Source: Solirubrobacteraceae bacterium
GTDB lineage: Bacteria > Actinomycetota > Thermoleophilia > Solirubrobacterales > Solirubrobacteraceae
Reading direction: 5' to 3'
DNA length: 20,203 nucleotides
Assembly: GCA_019683665.1 (NCBI GenBank)
Contig: JADGIB010000026.1
Coordinates: 1-20,203 of the forward strand
Positions 1 to 8,188 of the stretch are shown piece by piece (the first letter of the stretch is position 1; every line of letters starts with the position of its first letter). The translations under genes were made by a program, and so were the position numbers. The notes beneath the pieces were generated by a model. The model was not told where the DNA came from. It saw nothing but the letters and a program-made list of their open reading frames with translations, and ran no database searches.

Positions 1-85
1 CGGCGGGCCGCCCGGCGCGGGGGCGGGGCGCGGGCGCGGCGGCCGATCCCCGTCCACCACGGTGGGGCGCGGCCGCGGACGGGGC

Positions 86-91
86 TAGACT
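86..91 (+). promoter_or_regulatory. Putative -10 element of purF (leaderless)
   Basis: The hexamer TAGACT ends 6 bp before the GTG start of purF. That is the spacing expected if transcription begins at the first base of the start codon. No Shine-Dalgarno sequence is visible between it and the GTG. The 85 bases before it are extremely GC-rich and I see no gene in them. No convincing -35 element is visible. Confidence 0.6.
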
Positions 92-97
92 GCCCTC

Positions 98-1522
98 GTG
101 ACCCCAGATCACCGCGACGGCCCGCGCGACGAGTGCGGGGTCTTCGGGATCTACGCTCCCGAACGCGACGTCTCCCGCCTCGCCTACTTCGCGCTGTACG
201 CGCTCCAGCACCGCGGGCAGGAGTCGGCCGGCATCGCCGCCGCCGACGTCGGCGGGCACATCATGACCCAGCGCGACCTGGGGCTCGTCTCGCAGGTGTT
301 CGACGAGCAGTCGCTGCGCGCGCTGGCCGGCGACCTCGCGGTGGGGCACGTCCGCTACTCGACGACCGGCTCGAACGCCTGGGAGAACTCGCAGCCGGTG
401 TGGCGCTCGGACCGCCACGAGATCGCGCTCGCCCACAACGGCAACCTCACGAACGCCGTCGAGCTGCACGCGGAGCTGCGCGAGCGCGGGGTCGCGTTCT
501 CGTCCACGTCGGACTCCGAGATCATCGCCGCGCTCATCGCCACCCACCCGGCCGACGCGGTCGAGGACGCGATCGCCGACGTCATCCCGCGGCTGCGCGG
601 CGCCTTCTCGACCGTCGTCCTCACGAAGGACGAGGTCATCGGCTTCCGCGACCCGGCCGGCCTGCGGCCGCTCGCGCTCGGCCAGCTCGGCGACCGCTAC
701 TGCCTGGCCTCGGAGTCGTGCGCGTTCGACATCATCAACGCGCGCCTGCTGCGCGACGTCCTGCCGGGCGAGATGGTCACCCTCGGCGAGCGCGGGATCG
801 GCACCCGCCAGGTCGTCTCCGGCGCCCGCGAGGCGTTCTGCGTCTTCGAGTACATCTACTTCGCGCGGCCCGACTCGCGGATGGGCGGCCAGGTCCTGCA
901 GGTCTCGCGGGCGAGGATGGGGGAGATCCTGTGGCGCGAGGCGCCGGTCGAGGCCGACCTCGTCATCGCCGTCCCCGACTCCGGCAACGCCGCCGCCCGC
1001 GGCCTGGCGCGCGCGTCGGGGCTGCCGCAGGACGACGGCTTCGTGAAGAACCGCTACGTGGCGCGGACGTTCATCCAGCCCGGCCAGGAGCTGCGCAAGC
1101 ACGGCCTGCGGCTGAAGTTCAACCCGCTGCCCGAGGTCGTGGCCGGCAAGCGCCTGATCGTCGTCGACGACTCGATCGTGCGCGGCAACACGACCCGCCA
1201 GATCGTCCAGATGCTGCGCGACGCCGGCGCGTCGGAGGTGCACATGCGGATCTCGGCGCCGCCGATCCGCCACCCCTGCCACTACGGCATCGACATGTCG
1301 ACGCGCGAGGAGATGATCGCCCACGGGCGCACGACCGAGGAGGTCGCCGCCGAGCTCGGGTGCGACTCGCTGCACTACCTGTCGCTCGAGGGCGTCTACG
1401 AGGCCGTCGGCGGGACCCGCGCCACGCACTGCGACGCGTGCTTCTCGGGCGAGTACCCGCTCGACGACGGCGACTCGTCCGCCGGCAAGTACGCGCTCGA
1501 GCTGCCGCTCGTCCGCGCCTGA
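98..1522 (+). CDS. purF: Amidophosphoribosyltransferase PurF, iron-sulfur type
   Basis: This enzyme makes 5-phosphoribosylamine from PRPP and glutamine, the first committed step of purine synthesis, in the cytoplasm. The 474-residue product has an N-terminal glutamine amidohydrolase domain: DECGVFG with Cys13 as the nucleophile, preceded by a 12-residue propeptide expected to be removed, and then QHRGQESAG. The C-terminal phosphoribosyltransferase domain carries the PRPP loop VVDDSIVRGNT near residue 355. Cys248, Cys394, Cys445 and Cys448 match the four [4Fe-4S] ligands of Bacillus subtilis PurF (spacing between the first two is 146 in both), so this is the oxygen-sensitive cluster type rather than the E. 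coli type. The GTG start at 98 is supported by the -10 element and by correct propeptide length. It heads the pur cluster, and the next gene follows after 13 bp. Confidence 0.97.
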   Translation: MTPDHRDGPRDECGVFGIYAPERDVSRLAYFALYALQHRGQESAGIAAADVGGHIMTQRDLGLVSQVFDEQSLRALAGDLAVGHVRYSTTGSNAWENSQPVWRSDRHEIALAHNGNLTNAVELHAELRERGVAFSSTSDSEIIAALIATHPADAVEDAIADVIPRLRGAFSTVVLTKDEVIGFRDPAGLRPLALGQLGDRYCLASESCAFDIINARLLRDVLPGEMVTLGERGIGTRQVVSGAREAFCVFEYIYFARPDSRMGGQVLQVSRARMGEILWREAPVEADLVIAVPDSGNAAARGLARASGLPQDDGFVKNRYVARTFIQPGQELRKHGLRLKFNPLPEVVAGKRLIVVDDSIVRGNTTRQIVQMLRDAGASEVHMRISAPPIRHPCHYGIDMSTREEMIAHGRTTEEVAAELGCDSLHYLSLEGVYEAVGGTRATHCDACFSGEYPLDDGDSSAGKYALELPLVRA

Positions 1523-1528
1523 GGAGGG
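1522..1528 (+). promoter_or_regulatory. Strong Shine-Dalgarno site of the acetyltransferase gene
   Basis: AGGAGGG lies 7 bases before the GTG at 1536 and overlaps the purF stop codon. It fixes the start of the downstream gene and shows that this gene is translated from the purF transcript. The contrast with the leader-less look of purF itself is notable. Confidence 0.8.
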
Positions 1529-1535
1529 ACGCCGG

Positions 1536-2306
1536 GTGGACGACGCCGAGCTCGCCGCCCGGGAACGCGCCACGCAGCACGCCTTCTTCGCCGGCGTCGT
1601 CGGCCGCAGCGGGCGCGCCGTGGCGCCGGCGCCCGGGGTCGTCGCCGTCGTCGTGCCGTCGGTGCCGCACCGCTCGCTGCCGAACTCCGTCCTCTACGCG
1701 GACCCGGCCGTCCTCGACGACGCCGTCCTCGACGAGCTCGGCGCGGTCTACGCGGACGCCGGCGTCCACGCGTGGACGGTGTGGGTGCGACCGGGCGACG
1801 ACGCGCTCGCCCGGCGCCTCGCCGCGCGCGGGCACGCCCTCGACGGGCAGCCGATGCTCATGGCCGCGCCGCTGGCCGAGATCGACCTGCGCCCGCGCGC
1901 CGGCCTCGACCTCGACCCGGACCCCGGCTGGCGGACGCTCGCGGCCGTCAACGACCGCGCCTACGGCACCCCCGGCGACCTCGAGCGCGTGCTCGGCGGG
2001 CTCGGGGCGGTCGACGGCTGCGCGCTGTGGGTCGCCCGCGAGGCGGGCGAGCCGGTCGCCGCGCTGGCCGTCCACCTCCACGAGGGCGACGCCGGGGTCG
2101 AGTTCGTCGCCGTCGTGCCCGAGGCGCGCGGCCGCGGCCTCGCCGCCGAGCTGATGCGCCACGCGCTGACCGCCGCCGCGCAGGCGGGCGCCACGACGAC
2201 GTCGCTGGAGGCGAGCGCGATGGGCGAGCCGGTCTACCGGCGCCTCGGCTACCGCGCGCTCGGCCGCTTCGGGATGTGGGAGCGCCGCACCCCGGCGCCG
2301 GCGTAG
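1536..2306 (+). CDS. GNAT-family N-acetyltransferase
   Basis: The predicted 256-residue protein ends in a GNAT fold. Residues about 135-250 contain VEFVAVVPEARGRGLAAEL, with the acetyl-CoA pyrophosphate-binding loop R/Q-x-x-G-x-G/A as RGRGLA at 198-203, followed by the GEPVYRRLGYRALG motif typical of the fold's last helix and strand. The first 130 residues resemble a degenerate second GNAT-like half (VWVRPGDDALARRLAARGHA), so this may be a tandem GNAT. The substrate cannot be read from sequence. The gene starts 13 bp after purF with a strong Shine-Dalgarno site, so it is co-transcribed with purF, but I know of no purine-pathway role for it. The GTG start is chosen from the ribosome binding site. 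Confidence 0.85.
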   Translation: MDDAELAARERATQHAFFAGVVGRSGRAVAPAPGVVAVVVPSVPHRSLPNSVLYADPAVLDDAVLDELGAVYADAGVHAWTVWVRPGDDALARRLAARGHALDGQPMLMAAPLAEIDLRPRAGLDLDPDPGWRTLAAVNDRAYGTPGDLERVLGGLGAVDGCALWVAREAGEPVAALAVHLHEGDAGVEFVAVVPEARGRGLAAELMRHALTAAAQAGATTTSLEASAMGEPVYRRLGYRALGRFGMWERRTPAPA

Positions 2307-2364
2307 CGGCCGCCGCGACCGCGGACGGCGGCGGCCCCGGGCCGGGTCGCGCCGGTCCCGCCGC

Positions 2365-2370
2365 TACGGT
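2365..2370 (+). promoter_or_regulatory. Putative -10 element of recQ
   Basis: TACGGT lies 9 bp before the ATG of recQ in the 73-bp gap after the acetyltransferase gene. The same hexamer precedes the VOC gene at 11254. It would give recQ, and purN behind it, a start of transcription of their own with little or no leader. Confidence 0.45.
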
Positions 2371-2379
2371 TCGGGCCCG

Positions 2380-4191
2380 ATGGATCCGCGCGCCGCCCTC
2401 CAGGAGCTGTTCGGCTTCGACGCGTTCCGGCCCGGCCAGGAGGCGGCGGTGCGGGCCGCCCTCGAGGACCGCGACGTGCTCGTCGTCATGCCGACCGGCG
2501 CGGGCAAGTCGCTCTGCTACCAGCTCCCGGCGCTCATGCGGCGGGACCTGACGATCGTCGTCTCGCCGCTCGTCTCGCTCATGCAGGACCAGGTCGAGGC
2601 GCTCGCGCGGATCTCGCCGGAGGTGGCGCTCATCAACGCCCAGGCCGGGGCGGAGGCCAACCGGATCGCGCTGGAGCGGGCGCGCCTCGGGCAGCTGCGG
2701 CTCCTCTACGTCGCGCCCGAGCGGTTCTCGTCGCGGTCGTTCCTCGACGGCATCCACGGCGTCGACGTCGGGCTGTTCGTCGTCGACGAGGCGCACTGCG
2801 TCTCCCAGTGGGGCCACGACTTCCGCCCCGACTACTTCCGCCTGGCCGACGCCGCCCAGTGGCTGGGGGCGAAGGCGATCGTCGCCTCGACGGCGACCGC
2901 GACGCCGCAGGTCGCCCGCGACATCGCCGCCCGGCTGCGCCTGCGCGACCCCGTCCAGGTCTCGACCGGCTTCGACCGCCCGAACCTCACGTTCGCCGTC
3001 GTCCCGTGCCGCACGGCGGCCGACAAGGAGCGGCGGATCGCCGCCGCGCTCGAGGACCCGGCCGCCCGGCCCGCGATCGTCTACGCGGGCACCCGGTCGG
3101 CGACCGAGGTGCTCGCCGACAGGCTCGCGCGCGAGCTCGACACCGAGGTGCTCGCCTACCACGCCGGGATGGGGCGCGAGGCGCGCGCGACCGCGCAGCG
3201 CCGCTTCATGGACGGCGAGGTCGACGTCGTCGTGGCCACGAACGCGTTCGGGATGGGCGTCGACAAGGCCGACGTGCGGACCGTCTGCCACGCGTCGGTC
3301 CCCGGCTCGCTGGAGGCGTACTACCAGGAGGCCGGGCGCGCCGGGCGCGACGGCCGGCCCGCCCGGGCGCTCCTGTTCGCCGAGAGCCGCGACAAGGGCC
3401 TGCACGTCTTCTTCATCGAGCGCTCGCGGGTCGACGACGCGCTCCTCATGCGGGTGGCCGAGCGGCTGCGCCGCCGCGCCGTCGACGGCCGCTACGACCT
3501 CGGCGTGGACGAGCTCACCGCCGAGGGCTGCGAGGAGGAGCAGGTGCGCGCGATCGTCGGCCACCTCGCCCGGGCCGAGGTCATCCGCCCGGCGCCGTCG
3601 ACGCCCGACCGCCTCAAGGGCCGCGTGCTCGGCCGCTACGACGGGCGCGCCCGCGCGGCGTGCAAGGCGAGCGTCGGCGAGGCCGAGCGGGCGCGCTGGC
3701 GGCAGTACCGGTCGATCTGGGACTTCGTCGAGGGCAACCGCTGCCGGCGCCAGGCGATCCTGCGCCACTTCGGCGACCCGGCGCCGCCGCGGGTCGACCC
3801 GGGCGTCCCCTGCTGCGACCGCTGCGCGCCGGGCGAGGCGGTCCCGGCCGCGGTGCGCGCCGCGGCGGGCGGGCGCCGGCGGGCGGCGGGCGGCCCGGTC
3901 GGCGGCGACCTCGACGCGGCGATCCTGCGCGTCGTCGGCGAGGCGCAGCCGGCGGTCGGCCGCACCCGCACCGTCGAGATCCTCCGCGGCGGGCGCTCGA
4001 AGGCGCTGCTGAAGCACGCCTACGACGGGCTGCCCGGCTACGGCGCGTTCGCCCACCTGCCCGCCGGCGAGGTGCTCGAGCGCGTCGACGCGCTCATCGC
4101 CGGCGGGCGCCTGCGCTCGACCGGCGGGGCGTACCCGACGCTGCGGGTCGTCGGCGGCGGCGGAGACCGGCTCGAGGGGATGGCCGCGTGA
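2380..4191 (+). CDS. recQ: ATP-dependent DNA helicase RecQ
   Basis: RecQ is a 3'-5' superfamily 2 helicase that unwinds recombination and replication intermediates. The 603-residue product shows the FGFDAFRPGQEAAV Q-motif region, Walker A MPTGAGKS from residue 37, the DEAH box at 136-139 within VVDEAHCVSQWGHDFRPDY, and motif VI QEAGRAGRDGRPA. After the helicase core comes the RecQ zinc-binding subdomain (a Cys near 455, then CCDRC at 478-482) and a winged-helix RQC domain ending near residue 590. I see no HRDC domain after it, so this is a short-tailed RecQ. A Gly/Arg/Ala-rich linker of about 25 residues joins zinc and winged-helix parts. Its TGA overlaps the purN ATG by one base, so the two are translationally coupled. 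Its position inside a purine cluster is odd. Confidence 0.96.
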   Translation: MDPRAALQELFGFDAFRPGQEAAVRAALEDRDVLVVMPTGAGKSLCYQLPALMRRDLTIVVSPLVSLMQDQVEALARISPEVALINAQAGAEANRIALERARLGQLRLLYVAPERFSSRSFLDGIHGVDVGLFVVDEAHCVSQWGHDFRPDYFRLADAAQWLGAKAIVASTATATPQVARDIAARLRLRDPVQVSTGFDRPNLTFAVVPCRTAADKERRIAAALEDPAARPAIVYAGTRSATEVLADRLARELDTEVLAYHAGMGREARATAQRRFMDGEVDVVVATNAFGMGVDKADVRTVCHASVPGSLEAYYQEAGRAGRDGRPARALLFAESRDKGLHVFFIERSRVDDALLMRVAERLRRRAVDGRYDLGVDELTAEGCEEEQVRAIVGHLARAEVIRPAPSTPDRLKGRVLGRYDGRARAACKASVGEAERARWRQYRSIWDFVEGNRCRRQAILRHFGDPAPPRVDPGVPCCDRCAPGEAVPAAVRAAAGGRRRAAGGPVGGDLDAAILRVVGEAQPAVGRTRTVEILRGGRSKALLKHAYDGLPGYGAFAHLPAGEVLERVDALIAGGRLRSTGGAYPTLRVVGGGGDRLEGMAA

Positions 4192-4790
4192 TGCGCGTCG
4201 GCGTCCTGGCCTCCGGCACCGGCACCAACCTCCAGGCGCTGCTCGACAGCGTCCACGGCCGCGAGGTCGAGATCGTCGCCGTCGCCTCCGACAAGCCGCA
4301 GGCGCAGGCGCTCGAGCGGGCGCGCGCCGCCGGGGTGCCGGCGCGAGCGTTCCCGGCCGGCGACCACCCCGGCCGCGACGCCCGCGACGCGGCGATCGCC
4401 GACTGGCTCGCCGCGGCCGGGGTCGAGCTCGTCGTCCTCGCCGGGTACATGCAGCTGCTCGGCGCCGGCTTCCTCGCCCGGTTCCCCGACCGGGTCCTCA
4501 ACGTCCACCCGGCGCTGCTGCCCGCCTTCCCCGGCCTCGACGCGATCGGCCAGGCGCTCGACTACGGGGTGAAGGTCTTCGGCGTCACCGTCCACCTCGT
4601 CGACGAGGGCGTCGACACCGGGCCGATCGTCCTCCAGGCCGCCGTCGAGCTGCCCGACGCGACCGGCCGCGACGAGGTGCTCGCCGCGCTGCGCCCGCTC
4701 GAGCACCGGCTCCTGCCCGAGGCCGTGCGCCGCATCGCCGCCGGGCGGCTGCGCCGCGACCCGGCCAACCCGCGCCGCGTCCTGACCTAG
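4191..4790 (+). CDS. purN: Phosphoribosylglycinamide formyltransferase PurN
   Basis: PurN transfers a formyl group from 10-formyltetrahydrofolate to GAR, the third step of purine synthesis. The 199-residue product starts MRVGVLASGTGTNLQALL, the phosphate-binding loop of the family. The catalytic triad is complete: Asn104 and His106 in LNVHPALLPAFPG, and Asp142 in HLVDEGVDTGPI. The spacing is identical to Asn106/His108/Asp144 of the E. coli enzyme. Length is normal for the family. The ATG overlaps the recQ stop codon by one base, so it is read from the recQ transcript. Its TAG stop shares a CTAG with the stop of the convergent small gene on the other strand. Confidence 0.97.
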   Translation: MRVGVLASGTGTNLQALLDSVHGREVEIVAVASDKPQAQALERARAAGVPARAFPAGDHPGRDARDAAIADWLAAAGVELVVLAGYMQLLGAGFLARFPDRVLNVHPALLPAFPGLDAIGQALDYGVKVFGVTVHLVDEGVDTGPIVLQAAVELPDATGRDEVLAALRPLEHRLLPEAVRRIAAGRLRRDPANPRRVLT

Positions 4791-4951
4791 CCGCGCTCGG
4801 CGGGCGGGACGAGCCCCTGGCGGCGCAGCTCCTCGAGCTCCTCGCGGGCGCGCTCGATGTCGGCGTCGAGGTGCTCGCGATGGCGCTCCAGGTCGCCGAT
4901 CTCGCGCTCCATCGCGCCCTCGGCGCGGCGGACGTCGTCGTCGTGCTCCAT
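4787..4951 (-). CDS. Small charged coiled-coil protein, 54 aa
   Basis: I do not recognise this protein. The 54-residue ORF starts at an ATG at 4951 and has a third-position GC of nearly 100%, like the real genes around it. It begins MEHDDDVRRAEGAMEREI and is about two-thirds charged residues. Ile18, Leu21, Leu28, Ile32, Ala35, Leu39 and Leu42 follow 3-4-3-4 spacing, which predicts one continuous helix of about 30 residues forming a coiled coil, followed by a short tail LVPPAERG. There is no signal peptide or membrane segment. It lies convergent to purN in the only sizeable gap of the purine cluster. I see no clear promoter or ribosome binding site. A dimeric scaffold or regulator is possible but not shown. 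Confidence 0.7.
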   Translation of the reverse strand: MEHDDDVRRAEGAMEREIGDLERHREHLDADIERAREELEELRRQGLVPPAERG

Positions 4952-5010
4952 GGCCGGAAGGGTGCCCGCGGCGGCCGGGCGCCAACCGTCGCGCCCGCTG
5001 GCGGCCCGGA

Positions 5011-5016
5011 TAGGCT
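5011..5016 (+). promoter_or_regulatory. Putative -10 element of purH (leaderless)
   Basis: TAGGCT ends 6 bp before the purH ATG, the same spacing as at purF. No Shine-Dalgarno sequence lies between them. The pair suggests that purF and purH, the first and last steps of the pathway, are expressed from equivalent leaderless promoters. Confidence 0.6.
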
Positions 5017-5022
5017 GGCTGC

Positions 5023-6603
5023 ATGCCTGACCCCCTTCCGCTCACCGCCCCCGGCGACGTCCAGGTCCGACGTGCGCTGCTCTCCGTCTCCGACAAGCGC
5101 GGCATCGTCGAGTTCGCCCAGGGGCTGGCGGCGCTGGGGGTCGAGCTCGTCTCCACCGGCGGCACCGCCGCGACCCTGCGCGACGCCGGCCTGAGCGTCC
5201 GCCCCGTCGAGGACCTCACCGGCTTCCCGGAGATGATGGACGGGCGGCTGAAGACGCTGCACCCGAAGCTCCACGGCGGCCTGCTCGCCGTCCGCGACGA
5301 CGAGGGGCACGTCGCCGCCGCCCGCGAGCACGGGATCGAGTGGATCGACCTCGTCTGCGTCAACCTCTACCCGTTCGAGCGGACCGCCGCCCGCCGCGGC
5401 GTCTCCGACGCGGAGGTCATCGAGAACATCGACATCGGCGGGCCGACGATGGTCCGCGCCGCCGCCAAGAACCACGCGTTCACCGCCGTCGTCGTGCGGC
5501 CCGAGTCCTACGACGCCGTCCTCGCCGAGCTGCAGATGTCGGACTGCCGCCTGTCGCTGGAGACGCGCCGCGCGCTCGCCGGCGAGGCGTTCGCGCTCAC
5601 CGCCCGCTACGACACCGCGATCGCGCGCTGGTTCTCCGAGCAGCGCGAGGACTTCCCGCCGCTGCTGCTGCGCGCCTACGAGCGGGTCACCGACCTGCCC
5701 TACGGCGAGAACCCGCACCAGCGCGCCGCCTTCTACACCCAGGTCGGGGCGCGCCGCCACGTCATGTCGCAGGTCGCCCAGCTCCACGGCCGCGAGCTGT
5801 CGTTCAACAACCTCCTCGACCTCGACGCCGCGCGCGCCGTCGTGCGCGACTTCGAGGTCCCGGCCTGCGTCATCGTCAAGCACAACAACCCGTGCGGCGT
5901 CGCCGTCGCCGCCACGCCGCTCGACGCCTACCGGCGCGCGTTCGCGTGCGACCCGGTCAGCGCGTTCGGCGGGATCGTCGCCCTGAACCGGCGCGTCGAC
6001 GCCGCGCTCGCCGAGGCGCTGTCGGAGCAGTTCGTCGAGGTCCTCATCGCCCCCGGCTACGACGAGGACGCGCTCGCGATCCTCCAGCGCAAGCCGAACA
6101 CCCGCATCCTCGACGACCGCGAGCGGCGGCGCGCCGGCGGCGGACCCGAGCTCGACCTGCGCCAGGTCGAGGGCGGCCTGCTCGTCCAGGACCGCGACGC
6201 CGACCTCGACGAGCGCGAGACGATGGAGGTCGTCACCGAGCGCCAGCCCGACGACGGGCAGTGGGAGGACCTCCTGTTCGCCTGGCGGGTGGCCAAGCAC
6301 GTGAAGTCCAACGCGATCGTCCTCGCGCGCGACCTGGCGACCGTCGGCATCGGGGCCGGCCAGATGAGCCGCGTCGACTCGGTCCGCCTCGCGATCGAGA
6401 AGGCCCAGTCGCCGGTCGCGGGCGCGGTGCTCGCCTCCGACGCGTTCTTCCCGTTCGCCGACGGCCCGCAGGCGGCGATCGAGGCGGGCGTGACCGCGGT
6501 CATCCAGCCGGGCGGCTCCAAGCGCGACGACGAGGTCGTCGCCGCCGCCGACGCGGCGGGGATCGCGATGGTGTTCACGCACCGCCGCCACTTCCGCCAC
6601 TGA
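5023..6603 (+). CDS. purH: Bifunctional PurH: AICAR formyltransferase / IMP cyclohydrolase
   Basis: PurH catalyses the last two steps to IMP: formylation of AICAR by 10-formyltetrahydrofolate and ring closure of FAICAR. The 526-residue product has the N-terminal MGS-like cyclohydrolase domain (VSDKRGIVEFAQGL, STGGTAATLRDAG, LKTLHPKLHGGLL) to about residue 150. The C-terminal transformylase domain follows, with the catalytic Lys286-His287 in KHNNPCGVA, then SAFGGIVALN and the closing block DSVRLAIEKAQSP to VIQPGGSKRDDE. Length is normal. The first 14 residues before RRALLSVSDK are slightly extended. The start is supported by the -10 element. It is convergent with the oxidoreductase gene, with a hairpin between them. 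Confidence 0.97.
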   Translation: MPDPLPLTAPGDVQVRRALLSVSDKRGIVEFAQGLAALGVELVSTGGTAATLRDAGLSVRPVEDLTGFPEMMDGRLKTLHPKLHGGLLAVRDDEGHVAAAREHGIEWIDLVCVNLYPFERTAARRGVSDAEVIENIDIGGPTMVRAAAKNHAFTAVVVRPESYDAVLAELQMSDCRLSLETRRALAGEAFALTARYDTAIARWFSEQREDFPPLLLRAYERVTDLPYGENPHQRAAFYTQVGARRHVMSQVAQLHGRELSFNNLLDLDAARAVVRDFEVPACVIVKHNNPCGVAVAATPLDAYRRAFACDPVSAFGGIVALNRRVDAALAEALSEQFVEVLIAPGYDEDALAILQRKPNTRILDDRERRRAGGGPELDLRQVEGGLLVQDRDADLDERETMEVVTERQPDDGQWEDLLFAWRVAKHVKSNAIVLARDLATVGIGAGQMSRVDSVRLAIEKAQSPVAGAVLASDAFFPFADGPQAAIEAGVTAVIQPGGSKRDDEVVAAADAAGIAMVFTHRRHFRH

Positions 6604-6610
6604 GCGATGG

Positions 6611-6640
6611 CGTGGCGCGGCGCCTCGCGGCCGCGCCACG
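6611..6640. terminator. Bidirectional hairpin between purH and the oxidoreductase gene
   Basis: A perfect 11-bp stem (CGTGGCGCGGC at 6611-6621, its complement at 6630-6640) closes an 8-nt loop. It starts 7 bp after the purH stop and lies 15 bp beyond the stop of the convergent gene at 6656. There is no U-tract on either strand, which is usual for terminators in high-GC actinobacteria, so it could serve both genes. Confidence 0.65.
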
Positions 6641-6655
6641 GTCCCGCCGGGCGTG

Positions 6656-8164
6656 CTAGGACTCCGAGACGGCCTGCTCGGGCGCCGGCGGCACGAAGTC
6701 GCTGCGGTACGGGTACGGGTTCGGGTCGGCCTCGTGGTCCTCCTCGTGGTAGACCGACTCCGCGTTCACCGCCCACAGGTCGTGGTCGGTGCCGAGCAGG
6801 AGGTTGTCGACCGCCCGCATCGCCGTCAGCATCGAGTGGTCGCTGTTGTTGTAGCGGTGCAGGCCGTTGCGGCCGACCTGCTGGAGGTTGCGGATCCCGG
6901 CCAGCCAGCCCTTGATCGTCTCGACGTGGGCGGCGTAGTCGCGGTCGTACATCGGGTAGGCCATCGGCACCCGCACGACCGTCCCGCGGCGGACCTTCGC
7001 CGGGTCGCCGAGCCGCAGCCGGCCGAGCTCGCGCTTGGCCATCTCGACGAGCTGCTCGTCGTCGGTCGTCCACAGGTCGTCGCCGGCGAAGCAGAAGTAC
7101 TCCATGCCGACCGACGCCGTCGACGGGTCCGGGACCATCCACGGCGACCACGAGCGGAAGTTCTGGATGCGGCCGACGCGGACGCCCGGGTCGTGGATGT
7201 AGATCCAGTTGTCGGGGAACAGGTCGTCGCCCTCGACGACGAGCGCGATCGTCATGAAGTCGCGGTAGCGCAGGCTCGCGGCCGCGCGGTCGACCGCCTC
7301 GCTGCGGTCCGGGCGGGCGAGCTTCACCGTGTCGCGCAGCGCCAGCGACGAGATCACCGCGCTCGGCGTGTACGTGACGCCGCCGGCGACGACCTCCTTG
7401 ACCTCGCCGTCCTCGATCCGCAGCGACGTGACCGGCGACTCGAGCAGGACGCGGCCGCCGCGGTCGCGGATGCGCTGCGTCATCGCGTCCCACATCTGGC
7501 CGGGGCCGTAGCGCGGGTAGTTGAACTCGCTGATGAGCGACTTGATCCTGTTGCCCTTGTTGCCGAAGAACGCGGCCTTCGCGGCGCTGAAGAACGACAG
7601 GCCGCGGATGCGCTGCGCCGCCCACTCGGCGCGCAGCTCGCTGCAGGGCACGCCCCACACCTTCTCGGTGTAGGTCTTGAAGAAGAGCTGGTAGAGGCGC
7701 CAGCCGAAGCGGTTGGAGACCCACTCCTCGAGCGACTCCTCGTTGCCCTTGCGCCGCAGCTGGGCGCGCAGGTACGAGGCGCCGGCGCGGGTCAGCTCGA
7801 CGGGGCCGAGCTTGCGGATGACGTCCATCCCCTCGAGCGGGTACTCGAGGAACTTCCCGTTCCAGTAGATGCGCGACTGGCGCGGGCGGCGGAGGAACTC
7901 GTCGCCCATGACCTCGTGCCAGAGGTCGTCGACCTCCTTGACCTTCGTGAAGAAGCGGTGGCCGCCGAGGTCGAAGCGGTAGCCCTCCTCGTCGACGACG
8001 GTCTTCGCGATGCCGCCGACCTGCGAGTCGGCCTCGAGCACGACGACCGGCTTGCCCGCCTTCGCGAGGAGGTAGCCGGCGGTCAGCCCGGCGGGACCGC
8101 CGCCGAGCACGACGACCGGACGCTCAGGGGTGATCTGCACGGGGCTTTCGGGAGTCGAGGGCAT
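6656..8164 (-). CDS. FAD-dependent oxidoreductase, amine oxidase / UDP-galactopyranose mutase-like
   Basis: The 502-residue product begins with a Rossmann FAD site: VVVLGGGPAGLTAGYLL (dinucleotide loop at 21-26) with the ribose-binding Glu44 at the end of the second strand, then VGGIAKTVVDEEGYRFDLGGHRFF, typical of flavoproteins related to UDP-galactopyranose mutase and protoporphyrinogen oxidase. A C-terminal FAD block includes NLQQVGRNGLHRYNNSDHSM. The substrate is not certain. Similar proteins accompany envelope polysaccharide genes, and two GT-C-like membrane proteins lie immediately upstream here. That favours a role in sugar or lipid-linked sugar processing over haem synthesis. A TTG two codons earlier is possible, but the ATG at 8164 leaves a normal N-terminus. 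The gap to the upstream gene is 24 bp, consistent with an operon. Confidence 0.85.
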   Translation of the reverse strand: MPSTPESPVQITPERPVVVLGGGPAGLTAGYLLAKAGKPVVVLEADSQVGGIAKTVVDEEGYRFDLGGHRFFTKVKEVDDLWHEVMGDEFLRRPRQSRIYWNGKFLEYPLEGMDVIRKLGPVELTRAGASYLRAQLRRKGNEESLEEWVSNRFGWRLYQLFFKTYTEKVWGVPCSELRAEWAAQRIRGLSFFSAAKAAFFGNKGNRIKSLISEFNYPRYGPGQMWDAMTQRIRDRGGRVLLESPVTSLRIEDGEVKEVVAGGVTYTPSAVISSLALRDTVKLARPDRSEAVDRAAASLRYRDFMTIALVVEGDDLFPDNWIYIHDPGVRVGRIQNFRSWSPWMVPDPSTASVGMEYFCFAGDDLWTTDDEQLVEMAKRELGRLRLGDPAKVRRGTVVRVPMAYPMYDRDYAAHVETIKGWLAGIRNLQQVGRNGLHRYNNSDHSMLTAMRAVDNLLLGTDHDLWAVNAESVYHEEDHEADPNPYPYRSDFVPPAPEQAVSES

Positions 8165-8188
8165 TCGCAAGGAGCAGGGGAGCAGGGG

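Noticed and set aside
1..97. Possible regulatory RNA or riboswitch before purF
   Set aside because: The TAGACT element sits 6 bp before the start codon, so there is no leader to hold one. The remaining sequence is low-complexity GC without recognisable conserved elements.
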